DNA of 18,115 nt from the NCBI GenBank assembly GCA_903870185.1, contig CAIQCE010000028.1:1-18115 (forward strand), given 5' to 3'. A program made the position numbers and the translations under genes. Within the stretch, counting starts at the first letter, position 1, and each line of letters starts with the position of its first letter. Below are positions 7,732 through 14,822 of this stretch, piece by piece. Origin of the DNA: an uncultured Gammaproteobacteria bacterium. Lineage in GTDB: Bacteria > Pseudomonadota > Gammaproteobacteria > Coxiellales > Coxiellaceae. The notes under the pieces are model-generated. The model saw only the letters and a list, made by a program, of their open reading frames with translations, was not told the origin of the DNA and searched no databases.

Positions 7732-8637
7732 ATGAGAATTAAGCTCCCTAAAAGACCCATCAATGGTATTTTGCTTTTGGATAAGCCCATTGGTGCAAGT
7801 TCCAATCATGCCTTAAAAAAACTCCAACGATTATTTCAAGCGGAAAAAGCAGGGCATACCGGCAGCTTAGATCCTTTGGCAACGGGAATGTTGCCGATTT
7901 GTTTAGGCGAGGCGACTAAATTATCTCAATATCTTTTGGATGCGGATAAAACTTATGAGGTAGTTGCAAAACTCGGTTCAAGAACTACAACCGCTGATGC
8001 AGAAGGTGAAATCATTGAAGAGAGAGCCGTTCCGGAATTAACACTAGCTGGATTAGAAAAACAATTCACGGTATTTCAAGGTGAAATTTCACAAATGCCA
8101 CCGATGTATTCAGCCTTAAAGTTTCAAGGTCAACCGCTTTATAAATTAGCACGTCAAGGCATTGAGATTGAACGAAAGCCTCGAAATGTGATGATCTATG
8201 AATTGAAATTACTTCGATTAGAAGAAAATTCTTTAGCCTTTGAAGTTCGCTGCAGCAAAGGTACTTATGTGAGAAGTCTCGTGGATGAAATGGGTGAGCT
8301 ATTAGGATGCGGCGCTCATGTCGCAGCTTTGAGGCGTACCTCGGTCGCTGGGTTTTCCCAAGATCAAATGTTGAATTTTGAAGAACTTGAAAAGCTTCAA
8401 GATCTAGCCACCTTGGACCAGCATTTATTGCCCATGGGTCTCGCTTTAAGAGATTGGCCGGAGGTGGTATTGGATGCCAACACAGCTTTTTATTTTAAGC
8501 AGGGCCAAGCAGTAATGGTGCCAAAATTAACGGCTTCAGGGTCTTTAAAGGTCTTTGATAAGCTGGGTAATTTGATTGGGCTGGGGGCATTGACGGAAGA
8601 TGGTCGGCTGGGGCCTTCGAGAGTGTTTAAAATTTGA
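7732..8637 (+). CDS. truB: tRNA pseudouridine(55) synthase TruB
   Basis: 301 residues from ATG 7732 (E. coli 314). TruB isomerises U55 in the tRNA T-loop. Motif I is intact: INGILLLDKP at about 10-19, then GHTGSLDPLATG with catalytic Asp47, followed by MLPICLGEATKLSQYLL. Further family motifs are KTYEVVAKLG, QMPPMYSALKFQG, CSKGTYVRSLVDEMG and CGAHVAALRRTSVAGF. A C-terminal PUA-like domain covers about 240-301. An earlier in-frame ATG (7684) overlaps rbfA and would add 16 residues with no homology to TruB N-termini, so I prefer 7732, which places the INGILLLDKP motif as in E. coli. No strong ribosome-binding site is seen; translational coupling to rbfA (1-nt gap) is likely. rpsO and pnp do not follow. 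Confidence 0.96.
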   Translation: MRIKLPKRPINGILLLDKPIGASSNHALKKLQRLFQAEKAGHTGSLDPLATGMLPICLGEATKLSQYLLDADKTYEVVAKLGSRTTTADAEGEIIEERAVPELTLAGLEKQFTVFQGEISQMPPMYSALKFQGQPLYKLARQGIEIERKPRNVMIYELKLLRLEENSLAFEVRCSKGTYVRSLVDEMGELLGCGAHVAALRRTSVAGFSQDQMLNFEELEKLQDLATLDQHLLPMGLALRDWPEVVLDANTAFYFKQGQAVMVPKLTASGSLKVFDKLGNLIGLGALTEDGRLGPSRVFKI

Positions 8638-8658
8638 ACAGACCGTTCTGTATATTGC

Positions 8659-8691
8659 GTTGGGTGGGCAAAGCGAAGCGTGCCCACCAAC
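8659..8691 (+). repeat. GTAG-family-A palindromic repeat, copy 2 (head degenerate)
   Basis: Arms GTTGGGTGGGCA and TGCCCACCAAC around a loop with GC-GAA-GC, 21 nt after the truB stop codon. The usual GTAG head reads GTTG here, but this lengthens the stem at its base (GTTGG with CCAAC). As RNA it would form a strong hairpin at the end of the operon. There is no clean T-tract after it, so intrinsic termination is uncertain. Confidence 0.8.
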
Positions 8692-8739
8692 CCATTCATT
8701 AAGATCTTTCTCCCTAATGCTCGCTTGCCTAACGCTAAA

Positions 8740-8837
8740 CCGTCGTCCCGCGGCTCGTCCGCGCGGGATCCAGTCAGTTCTTTTTTACACTCTGTTTAGA
8801 TTCTTCTGGATCCTCTGGTCAAGCCAGAGGACGACGG
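8740..8837 (+). repeat. composite nested palindromic element (family D)
   Basis: Terminal inverted repeats CCGTCGTC (8740-8747) and GACGACGG (8830-8837) enclose two independent hairpins. The left one pairs TCCCGCG with CGCGGGA. The right one pairs TCCTCTGG with CCAGAGGA over a 5-nt loop. Between them GGATCCAG and CTGGATCC form a third inverted pair around an AT-rich centre. The result is a cruciform-capable, MITE-like unit of 98 nt without coding capacity. Similar CCGTC-type palindromes are known as dispersed repeats in several intracellular bacteria (general knowledge, not checked here). The strand is arbitrary. Confidence 0.75.
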
Positions 8838-8849
8838 CTTATGTCACAA

Positions 8850-8868
8850 GTGTTAGTGCGGCCTAGCA
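8850..8868 (+). repeat. truncated family B repeat remnant
   Basis: GTGTTAGTGC joins directly to GCGGCCTAGCA, matching the two arms of family B with the central loop deleted. It appears to be a decayed copy that lost its mini-hairpin. Confidence 0.5.
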
Positions 8869-8897
8869 TCAAGATTTTACTGCACGGCTATCTATTA

Positions 8898-8929
8898 TGT
8901 AGGATGGGCAAAACGAAGTGTGCCCACCA
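8898..8929 (+). repeat. GTAG-headed palindromic repeat, family A, copy 3
   Basis: TGTAGG head with arms GGATGGGCA and TGCCCACC. The inner mini-hairpin is AC-GAA-GT instead of GC-GAA-GC, a compensatory double change that preserves pairing. Confidence 0.85.
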
Positions 8930-8937
8930 AACAACAT

Positions 8938-8970
8938 ATTCTTTTTAAAAAGTTAAAAAATAAAAAGAAT
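8938..8970. repeat. AT-rich perfect inverted repeat
   Basis: ATTCTTTTTA (8938-8947) and TAAAAAGAAT (8961-8970) are perfect complements separated by 13 nt. It immediately precedes family C copy 1 and could act as a weak bidirectional terminator or a DNA bend. Confidence 0.5.
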
Positions 8971-9050
8971 GGGCTTGTCGGGCTCGCCCTGCTTTAAGTT
9001 CCTCAGGTATTTTAGCCGGGTGCCCAAGCAGGGCTTAGCGCCGACCTACA
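8970..9050 (-). repeat. GTAG-headed palindromic repeat, family C, copy 1
   Basis: An 81-nt element. Read on the minus strand it starts TGTAGGTCGG. Arms GTCGG and CCGAC form the outer stem, GCCCTGC and GCAGGGC the inner stem, around a variable AT-rich centre of about 30 nt. It is oriented opposite to families A and B. The second copy at 9771-9851 has exactly the same length. Confidence 0.8.
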
Positions 9051-9060
9051 TTTATTATAA

Positions 9061-9079
9061 CAAGCCAGAGGGTGACGGG
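9061..9079 (+). repeat. decayed fragment of family D element
   Basis: CAAGCCAGAGGGTGACGG resembles the right end of the element at 8740-8837 (CAAGCCAGAGGACGACGG). It is only a short remnant upstream of the lipoprotein gene. Confidence 0.45.
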
Positions 9080-9108
9080 TTGGTACCAATTTTAGTTTCT
9101 TACGAATC

Positions 9109-9137
9109 TTGAAAAGCCCCTCGTGGAAGAGTAACCT
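9109..9137 (+). promoter_or_regulatory. possible promoter of the lipoprotein gene
   Basis: TTGAAA (9109-9114), a 17-nt spacer, then TAACCT (9132-9137), a poor -10. It is the best-spaced candidate in the unique sequence between the repeat cluster and the ATG at 9174. A monocistronic transcript is expected because repeats flank the gene on both sides. Confidence 0.3.
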
Positions 9138-9173
9138 TTTGTATTTGTGGGTTTAATCAATGGAGACGTTATA

Positions 9174-9623
9174 ATGAAGAAGGTTGTGGTTGGGGCAGTT
9201 ATATTAAGTATGGGTTTTGGCTTGACGGCTTGCCAAACTAAGCAAGAATCAGGCACTTTACTTGGAGCCGGTACAGGTGCTTTGATCGGTAGCCAATTTG
9301 GTGGTGGTGCCGGTAAGTTGGTTGCAATGGTTGGCGGTGCCGCTTTGGGTGGATACTTCGGCGGCAAAATAGGCCAGTCCATGGATCGACAAGATCAATT
9401 GAATATGCAAAGCGCGATCGTGAATACCCCGGTTAACCAAAGCGCGAGTTGGACCAATGATAACAGTGGTACGACTTATACCGTAACGCCTGTCCGTAAC
9501 TACGCACAAGGTGATTCCTATTGCCGTGAATACCAAACTAAGGTCACTGTCGGTGGTAAGGTCCAAAATGCTTATGGCAACGCGTGCCGTCAGCCTGATG
9601 GTTCTTGGAAAATGATGAGCTAG
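9174..9623 (+). CDS. glycine-zipper outer-membrane lipoprotein (17-kDa surface antigen type)
   Basis: 149 residues from ATG 9174. This start has GGAG (9162-9165) at good spacing and begins a typical signal peptide (MKKVVVGAVILSMGFGL). The lipobox LTAC puts the lipidated cysteine at Cys20. Residues about 27-70 are a glycine zipper (GTLLGAGTGALIG, then GGAALGGYFGGKIG), the 2TM glycine-zipper domain of Rickettsia 17-kDa antigen and SlyB-like proteins. The C-terminal half ends with an SYCREYQTKVTVGG segment and GNACRQPDGSWKM, the two-cysteine surface-antigen tail seen in similar lipoproteins, possibly disulfide-bonded. A longer start at 9147 would bury the signal peptide. The role is probably structural or stress-related in the outer membrane; no enzymatic function is known. 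The gene stands alone between repeat clusters where rpsO-pnp would be expected. Confidence 0.88.
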   Translation: MKKVVVGAVILSMGFGLTACQTKQESGTLLGAGTGALIGSQFGGGAGKLVAMVGGAALGGYFGGKIGQSMDRQDQLNMQSAIVNTPVNQSASWTNDNSGTTYTVTPVRNYAQGDSYCREYQTKVTVGGKVQNAYGNACRQPDGSWKMMS

Positions 9624-9642
9624 GTTTGTAGCCATCAAATTG

Positions 9643-9675
9643 TGTAGGGTGGGCAAAGCGACAGCGTGCCCACCA
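9643..9675 (+). repeat. GTAG-headed palindromic repeat, family A, copy 4
   Basis: TGTAGG head, arms GGTGGGCA and TGCCCACC, with a four-base mini-loop (GC-GACA-GC) instead of three. It lies 19 nt after the lipoprotein stop. T-rich sequence follows (AATCTTCTTCATTTTT), so this copy may double as a terminator for that gene. Confidence 0.85.
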
Positions 9676-9723
9676 ATCTTCTTCATTTTTAGATCCCACG
9701 GGGCGACAAGGTAGATTAAATGT

Positions 9724-9758
9724 TGTAGGTTAGTGCCAAGCGATAGCGCGGCCTAACA
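9724..9758 (+). repeat. GTAG-headed palindromic repeat, family B, copy 2
   Basis: TGTAGG head, arms GTTAGTGCC and GGCCTAAC, inner GC-GATA-GC. The GTTAG/CTAAC base is fully paired, in contrast to copy 1 (A-C mismatch) and to copy 3 (GTTGG/CCAAC). Confidence 0.85.
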
Positions 9759-9770
9759 AAGATTAAAGAA

Positions 9771-9851
9771 TGGGATTGTCGGGCTCGCCCTGCGTGAAGT
9801 TTATCAAGAGTTTAAGCCCAGTGCCTATGTAGGGCTTAGCACCGACCTACA
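9771..9851 (-). repeat. GTAG-headed palindromic repeat, family C, copy 2
   Basis: The second 81-nt family C copy, ending 34 nt before the hemB start codon. The outer stem GTCGG/CCGAC is conserved. The inner stem carries a G-U wobble (GCCCTGC with GTAGGGC). The centre differs from copy 1 at many positions without a net length change, the expected pattern for a structure-constrained element. Any hemB promoter would have to lie within or upstream of it. Confidence 0.8.
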
Positions 9852-9885
9852 TGAATTTTTATCCTAATTTTCCAGAGGTATCATT

Positions 9886-10896
9886 ATGTCAAATTCAGGA
9901 GCTTTCCCATCGCTTCGATTGCGTCGTTTAAGAGCTAGCTCAGGGATCCGGGATTTGATTCGTGAGACTCGCTTGTCACCTCACGATTTCATCTACCCTT
10001 TATTTATTAAAGCCGGGAAAGGGATCAAAACCCCCATCGATTCCATGCCGAGATGTTTTCAATGGAGTGTAGATCAGCTTGAAGATGAAATCAAAACCAT
10101 AGCCTCTTTGGGTATCCCAGGCGTGTTGTTATTTGGCCTGCCAAGTTATAAAGATGCGATGGGTTCCAGTGCCTCAAAAAATGATGGGGTCATTCAAGAA
10201 GCCATTCGAATGATTAAAAAAATCGCCCCTGAATTATTGGTGATTACGGATCTTTGTTTTTGCGAATACACCGACCACGGCCACTGCGGTGTCGTGAATC
10301 GTGAACAAGATCATTATCATATTCATAACGATGAAACTTTGGAACTTTTGGGTGAGCAAGCCTTGAGTCATGCCGAAGCGGGTGCGGATATCATCGCCCC
10401 TAGCGGAATGATGGATGGAATGGTTCAGGTGATTCGTCAAGCTCTGGATCATGGGGGCTTTTCAGAATTGCCGATCTTAAGTTATTCCGTTAAATACGCC
10501 TCTGCCCTATATGGACCATTTAGAGAGGCTGCCGAAGGTGTTCCTCAATTTGGAGATCGAAAAACCTATCAAATGGATCCTGCGAATTCCGCTGAAGCTT
10601 TGCGAGAAGCAGAGTTAGATGTTTTGGAAGGCGCCGATATGTTGATGGTGAAACCTGCGGGCTTCTATCTTGATGTTATTAAACAAGTGAAAAAAGAATA
10701 TCCACGAATCCCATTGGGCGCTTATCAAGTCAGTGGTGAATATGCGATGATTTTAGCCGCTGCTGAAAAAAAATGGTTGAATGAAGAAGCTGTAATGATG
10801 GAATCATTGATGGCGATTAAACGGGCGGGTGCCGATTTTATTATCACTTATTTTGCAAAAGAGGCTGCTCAATTGTTATTAGAAAAGCATGCATAA
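9886..10896 (+). CDS. hemB: delta-aminolevulinic acid dehydratase (porphobilinogen synthase)
   Basis: 336 residues, normal for HemB (324 in E. coli). It condenses two 5-aminolevulinate molecules to porphobilinogen, the first common pyrrole step of heme synthesis, in the cytosol as an octamer. The two Schiff-base lysines are visible: Lys203 in LSYSVKYAS and Lys256 in MVKPAGFYLDV. The metal site is the zinc type: Cys124 and Cys126 (DLCFCEYT) and Cys134 (HGHCGV), rather than the Asp-rich magnesium version. RLRRLRAS near the N-terminus and YQVSGEYAMI near the C-terminus are also family signatures. The start at 9886 has AGAGG upstream. It opens a compact run of genes; thiD begins inside its last codons (8-nt overlap). 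Confidence 0.98.
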   Translation: MSNSGAFPSLRLRRLRASSGIRDLIRETRLSPHDFIYPLFIKAGKGIKTPIDSMPRCFQWSVDQLEDEIKTIASLGIPGVLLFGLPSYKDAMGSSASKNDGVIQEAIRMIKKIAPELLVITDLCFCEYTDHGHCGVVNREQDHYHIHNDETLELLGEQALSHAEAGADIIAPSGMMDGMVQVIRQALDHGGFSELPILSYSVKYASALYGPFREAAEGVPQFGDRKTYQMDPANSAEALREAELDVLEGADMLMVKPAGFYLDVIKQVKKEYPRIPLGAYQVSGEYAMILAAAEKKWLNEEAVMMESLMAIKRAGADFIITYFAKEAAQLLLEKHA

Positions 10897-11707
10897 AACT
10901 TATATCAAAGCATTGACGATAGCAGGTTCCGATAGTGGCGGCGGTGCCGGTATTCAAGCCGATTTAAAAACTTTTTCAGCACTGGGTTGTTATGGTGCTT
11001 CTGCAATTGCTGCATTGACTGCACAAAATACGCTCGGTGTTCAAGGTATATTGGCTGTTCCTCCTGAATTTATTGCAAAACAAATCCGCAGTGTTTTAGA
11101 TGATATCGGAGCCGATGCGATTAAAATTGGGATGTTGCATTCAGCAGAAGTGATTGAAGCAGTTGTGTCTGAATTAAAATCTTATAGAGATCCATTAGTC
11201 TTGGATCCAGTAATGGTCGCAAAAGATGGAAGCTTATTATTGGAAAAATCAGCGATCGATGTGATCACGAAAAAATTATTTCCCATCGCGACGATTATCA
11301 CGCCTAATATTTTTGAAGCAGAAGCGTTATTAAATCGAAAAATTCATACACGCGAAGAAATGGAAAAAGCTGCATTGGATCTAGCAGAATGGGGTTCAGA
11401 GTCGGTGTTAATTAAAGGCGGGCATTTAGCGGGTGATGAAGGGGCTGACTGCCTTTATCTAGTTAAAGAAAAAAAATATCATTGGTTTGTTTCTCCCGCG
11501 ATTTCAACGGTTAACACACATGGTACCGGCTGCACATTGAGTGCTGCTATTGCCGCTTTCTTAGCACATCAATGTTCTTTAGTGGAAGCCGTTTCAAAAG
11601 CCAAAACCTATATTACGGCTGCGATTGAAAAGGGCGGCGAGTATTGTTTGGGTCAGGGCCATGGCCCTGTTCATCATTTTTATAATTTCCACGATAGGGA
11701 TTTGTAA
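10889..11707 (+). CDS. thiD: hydroxymethylpyrimidine/phosphomethylpyrimidine kinase ThiD
   Basis: 272 residues, the standard ThiD length (266 in E. coli). It phosphorylates hydroxymethylpyrimidine twice to HMP-PP, the pyrimidine moiety of thiamine. Ribokinase-fold signatures: the substrate-binding N-terminus AGSDSGGGAGIQADLKTF (residues 12-28), a DPVMVAKDG segment, ITPNIFEAE, and the anion-hole/catalytic motif THGTGCTLSAAIAA with Gly212-Thr213-Gly214-Cys215. There is no fused ThiE domain. It overlaps hemB by 8 nt and radA by 1 nt, so it is translated by coupling within a mixed-function operon. ThiL, a later thiamine enzyme, is encoded 4.6 kb downstream. I see no TPP riboswitch. Confidence 0.97.
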   Translation: MHKTYIKALTIAGSDSGGGAGIQADLKTFSALGCYGASAIAALTAQNTLGVQGILAVPPEFIAKQIRSVLDDIGADAIKIGMLHSAEVIEAVVSELKSYRDPLVLDPVMVAKDGSLLLEKSAIDVITKKLFPIATIITPNIFEAEALLNRKIHTREEMEKAALDLAEWGSESVLIKGGHLAGDEGADCLYLVKEKKYHWFVSPAISTVNTHGTGCTLSAAIAAFLAHQCSLVEAVSKAKTYITAAIEKGGEYCLGQGHGPVHHFYNFHDRDL

Positions 11708-13074
11708 TGGCCAAACTTAAAGCTGTATTTAGCTGTCAACAATGTGGAGCTCAATTTGCGAAGTGGCAGGGTCAATGCACCGAGTGCGGAGTTTGGAATC
11801 AAGTCATTGAAGAAATTCATTTGCCTGAAAGTTCTCATCGCGCACGAAAAGGAGGATATGCAGGAGCAGATTCCCGTTTAATTCAGCTTTCTGAAGTTGA
11901 TCTCGTCGCTGAATCTCGTTTTTCAACAGGGCTCTCTGAATTTGATCATGTCTTGGGTTCTGGCTTAGTTGCAGGTTCCGTGGTTTTGATTGGGGGTGAT
12001 CCTGGGGTTGGGAAATCAACTTTGTTGCTTGAAGTCTTATGTCATTTATCCGCCAATCATCGAGTCTTATATGTAACAGGTGAAGAATCTTTGCAGCAAG
12101 TGGCGATGCGCGCGCAGCGTATGGAATTAAAAGCGGAAAAATTAAATTTATTAGCTGAAACCAATGTCGAGCGAATTACTTTATTAGCCCAAGAATTAAA
12201 ACCTGAAGTGATGGTGATTGATTCCATTCAAACCATATATACCGAAGAAGTGAGTTCAGCTCCCGGCAGTGTGAGCCAAGTGCGAGAAAGTGCGGCTCAA
12301 TTAGTTCGATATGCGAAACAACAAGGAACCGCTTTATTATTAGCAGGACATGTGACCAAAGAAGGTGCGCTGGCGGGTCCTCGAGTATTAGAGCATATGG
12401 TCGATGCAGTATTATATTTTGAAGGACAAAATGATAGTCGATTCCGAGTGATTCGTGCGGTGAAAAATCGATTCGGCGCGGTGAATGAGCTCGGTGTTTT
12501 TGCTATGACCGATAAAGGATTGCGACAAGTGAGTAACCCTTCCGCGATTTTCTTATCACGCTATGCCACTCCTGTGGCGGGTAGTGCTGTGATGGTCACT
12601 TGGGAAGGTAGTCGGCCGCTATTGGTGGAAGTGCAAGCCTTAGTCGATCAAACTCATCTCGCGAATCCTCGTCGAGTGGTGGTCGGTATGGATTATAATC
12701 GATTAGCGATGTTGCTCGCCGTCTTGCATCGGCACGCGGGTATTGTTACTTTTGATCAAGATATTTTTGTGAATATGGTCGGTGGATTAAAGGTCACTGA
12801 AACAGGTGTGGATTTAGCTGTATTATTAGCGGTATTATCCAGCTTGAAAAATAAACCGCTTCCTGCGCATTTGGTGGTATTTGGAGAAGTGGGTTTATCG
12901 GGCGAAATACGACCGGTACCGAGTGGACAAGAGCGGATTCGTGAGGCCGCTAAACATGGTTTTAAAATCGCGATTATTCCAAAGGCTAATGCTCCCAAGC
13001 AAAATCCTGAGGGGATGAAAGTGATCCCAGTAGAAAATTTACAGCAAGCGATAGAGGCGTATAAGGAGTATTAA
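11707..13074 (+). CDS. radA: DNA repair protein RadA (Sms)
   Basis: 455 residues (E. coli 460). RadA is a RecA-like, DnaB-type ATPase that drives branch migration of recombination intermediates. Order of domains: N-terminal zinc finger with Cys10, Cys13, Cys24 and Cys27 (SCQQCGAQF, GQCTECGVW); Walker A GDPGVGKST at 97-105; a Walker B-like VMVIDSIQT; the RadA-specific KNRFG motif at 253-257; and a C-terminal Lon-protease-like domain (about 285-455) ending with GEVGLSGEIRPV. Lon active-site residues are not expected to be functional in RadA. The ATG shares a base with the thiD stop codon. AAGGAG near the 3' end of radA serves glyA, which starts 1 nt after its stop. Confidence 0.98.
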   Translation: MAKLKAVFSCQQCGAQFAKWQGQCTECGVWNQVIEEIHLPESSHRARKGGYAGADSRLIQLSEVDLVAESRFSTGLSEFDHVLGSGLVAGSVVLIGGDPGVGKSTLLLEVLCHLSANHRVLYVTGEESLQQVAMRAQRMELKAEKLNLLAETNVERITLLAQELKPEVMVIDSIQTIYTEEVSSAPGSVSQVRESAAQLVRYAKQQGTALLLAGHVTKEGALAGPRVLEHMVDAVLYFEGQNDSRFRVIRAVKNRFGAVNELGVFAMTDKGLRQVSNPSAIFLSRYATPVAGSAVMVTWEGSRPLLVEVQALVDQTHLANPRRVVVGMDYNRLAMLLAVLHRHAGIVTFDQDIFVNMVGGLKVTETGVDLAVLLAVLSSLKNKPLPAHLVVFGEVGLSGEIRPVPSGQERIREAAKHGFKIAIIPKANAPKQNPEGMKVIPVENLQQAIEAYKEY

Positions 13075-13075
13075 A

Positions 13076-14368
13076 ATGTTTCAGAGAAATAGTAGCACCG
13101 CCGATTTTGATCCAGAACTTTGGTCAGCGGTTCAAGCAGAAGTTCAACGACAGGAAGATCATGTGGAGCTGATCGCTTCAGAAAATTATGTCAGCCCTCG
13201 AGTTTTGGAAATGCAAGGATCCGTGCTGACGAATAAATACGCCGAAGGATATCCTCATAAACGTTATTATGGGGGCTGTGAATTTGTCGATATCGCTGAA
13301 GAACTCGCGATTGAGCGTGTGAAGCAATTATTTGGTGCGGCTTATGCCAATGTTCAGCCACATTCTGGTTCTCAGGCCAATGCAGCTGTTTATATGGCTT
13401 TATTATCTCCTGGGGATACGTTGCTAGGCTTGAGTCTATCCGATGGTGGACATTTGACTCACGGTTCTCCCGTTAATTTTTCGGGCAAAAGCTATAATGC
13501 TGTTCACTATGGTTTGGATCCTTTGAGCTCTCAAGTGGATTACGATCAGGTGTTGAAATTAGCGAGAGAGCATCAGCCAAAATTAATTGTGGCTGGGTTT
13601 TCCGCCTATTCAAGAATCATGGATTGGCAGCGTTTTCGTGAAATTGCCGATGAAGTGAGGGCTTATTTCATGGTGGATATGGCTCATGTAGCGGGGTTGG
13701 TAGCTGCAGGACTTTATCCTTCTCCTGTTAATATTGCCGATGTCACGACTTCAACGACTCATAAAACCTTAAGGGGTCCCAGAGGAGGATTGATTCTGGC
13801 TAAGGCTAATCCCGAAATCGAAAAGAAATTAAATTCGGCTATCTTTCCAGGCTCCCAAGGTGGGCCGTTGATGCATGTGATTGCTGCCAAAGCCGTGGCT
13901 TTTAAAGAAGCACTCGAGCCTGAATTTAAGATTTATCAAGAACAAGTCTTGAAAAATGCGAAGGCGATGGTATCTGTGATTTTAGAGCGAGGCCATAAAA
14001 TTGTATCAGGTGGCACAGATAATCATATGTTCTTAATTGATTTAATCGGCCGTGAAATCACGGGTAAGGATGCAGAAGCTTTGCTGGGTGAGGCCAATAT
14101 CACCGTGAATAAAAATACAGTTCCCAATGAACCTCGTTCCCCCTTCATTACCAGCGGGTTAAGGATGGGGACGCCGGCCGTCACAACCCGAGGGTTTAAA
14201 GAACCAGAGGTGAGACTGTTGGCGGACTGGATTTGTGATATTCTAGACAATCCGAGCGATCGAGAGTTAATTGCAAGAGTCGGTGAGAAAGTTAGGCTGT
14301 TATGCCAGAAATTACCGGTTTATGCTAACGAGGAAGGAAGTAGCCAAATTGTTCTGCCCATTTTGTAA
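13076..14368 (+). CDS. glyA: serine hydroxymethyltransferase
   Basis: 430 residues. A PLP enzyme interconverting serine plus tetrahydrofolate with glycine plus methylene-THF, the main one-carbon source. Signatures: ELIASENYVS near residue 30, the NKYAEGYPHKRYYGG substrate segment, and the PLP-lysine motif TTSTTHKTLRGPRGG with Lys230. The start has AAGGAG (13063-13068) inside the end of radA. E. coli GlyA ends soon after the PVYA motif; this one continues 13 residues further (NEEGSSQIVLPIL). Those extra codons also contain the ribosome-binding site and start codon of nrdR in another frame, so the C-terminal extension appears to come from the overlap. Confidence 0.97.
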   Translation: MFQRNSSTADFDPELWSAVQAEVQRQEDHVELIASENYVSPRVLEMQGSVLTNKYAEGYPHKRYYGGCEFVDIAEELAIERVKQLFGAAYANVQPHSGSQANAAVYMALLSPGDTLLGLSLSDGGHLTHGSPVNFSGKSYNAVHYGLDPLSSQVDYDQVLKLAREHQPKLIVAGFSAYSRIMDWQRFREIADEVRAYFMVDMAHVAGLVAAGLYPSPVNIADVTTSTTHKTLRGPRGGLILAKANPEIEKKLNSAIFPGSQGGPLMHVIAAKAVAFKEALEPEFKIYQEQVLKNAKAMVSVILERGHKIVSGGTDNHMFLIDLIGREITGKDAEALLGEANITVNKNTVPNEPRSPFITSGLRMGTPAVTTRGFKEPEVRLLADWICDILDNPSDRELIARVGEKVRLLCQKLPVYANEEGSSQIVLPIL

Positions 14369-14822
14369 AGCTGAAGATACTAAAGTTGTCGATTCCAGAT
14401 TGGTGGATGAAGGCACTCGAGTTCGACGACGTCGAGAATGTTTTATCTGTGCGGAAAGATTCAGTACTTTTGAAGTTGCTGAACTCAATATGCCAAGAAT
14501 CATTAAGCGTGATGGATCTCGAACGGCTTTCGATGAGCAGAAACTAAGGGCCGGATTATTGCTCGCCTTGGAAAAACGGCCTGTCGAAACTGAAGTAATT
14601 GAATCGGCGGTCCATCGAATCATTCATAGATTGTGTGCTTCAGGAGAGCGAGAATTAAGTTCTCAGTATCTCGGGGAATTAGTGATGGATGAGTTGCGAG
14701 CGTTGGATCAGGTCGCCTATGTTCGTTTCGCTTCGGTTTATAGAAGTTTCCAAGATGTGAATGCATTCCATGAAGAAATCAAACGATTATTGAGTCAAGG
14801 TTCAAATGAAGAAAAAACTTAG
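14349..14822 (+). CDS. nrdR: transcriptional repressor NrdR (TTG start)
   Basis: 157 residues from TTG 14349 (E. coli 149). NrdR is an ATP/dATP-sensing zinc-ribbon repressor of ribonucleotide reductase operons. The zinc ribbon has Cys3-Pro-Phe-Cys6 and Cys31-x-x-Cys34, with the conserved TKVVDSRLVDEGTRVRRRRE stretch between. The ATP-cone follows (RIIKRDGSRTAFDEQKLRAG, about 50-140). The TTG start is chosen because NrdR proteins begin Met-x-Cys-Pro-Phe-Cys and because GGAAG (14336-14340) sits 8 nt upstream. An ATG at 14322 would add nine residues and place this Shine-Dalgarno sequence inside the gene. It overlaps glyA by 20 nt and nusB by 17 nt. No NrdR-box palindromes were recognised in this window. 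Confidence 0.93.
   Translation: MFCPFCKAEDTKVVDSRLVDEGTRVRRRRECFICAERFSTFEVAELNMPRIIKRDGSRTAFDEQKLRAGLLLALEKRPVETEVIESAVHRIIHRLCASGERELSSQYLGELVMDELRALDQVAYVRFASVYRSFQDVNAFHEEIKRLLSQGSNEEKT

Noticed and set aside
8600..8866. 88-residue frame across the repeats after truB
   Set aside because: It is built from family A and D repeat sequence and the truB end, without any protein signature.
10860..10900. TPP riboswitch ahead of thiD, or ahead of thiL near 15400-15490
   Set aside because: thiD starts inside hemB with no leader, and the thiL leader contains no recognisable thi-box sequence.
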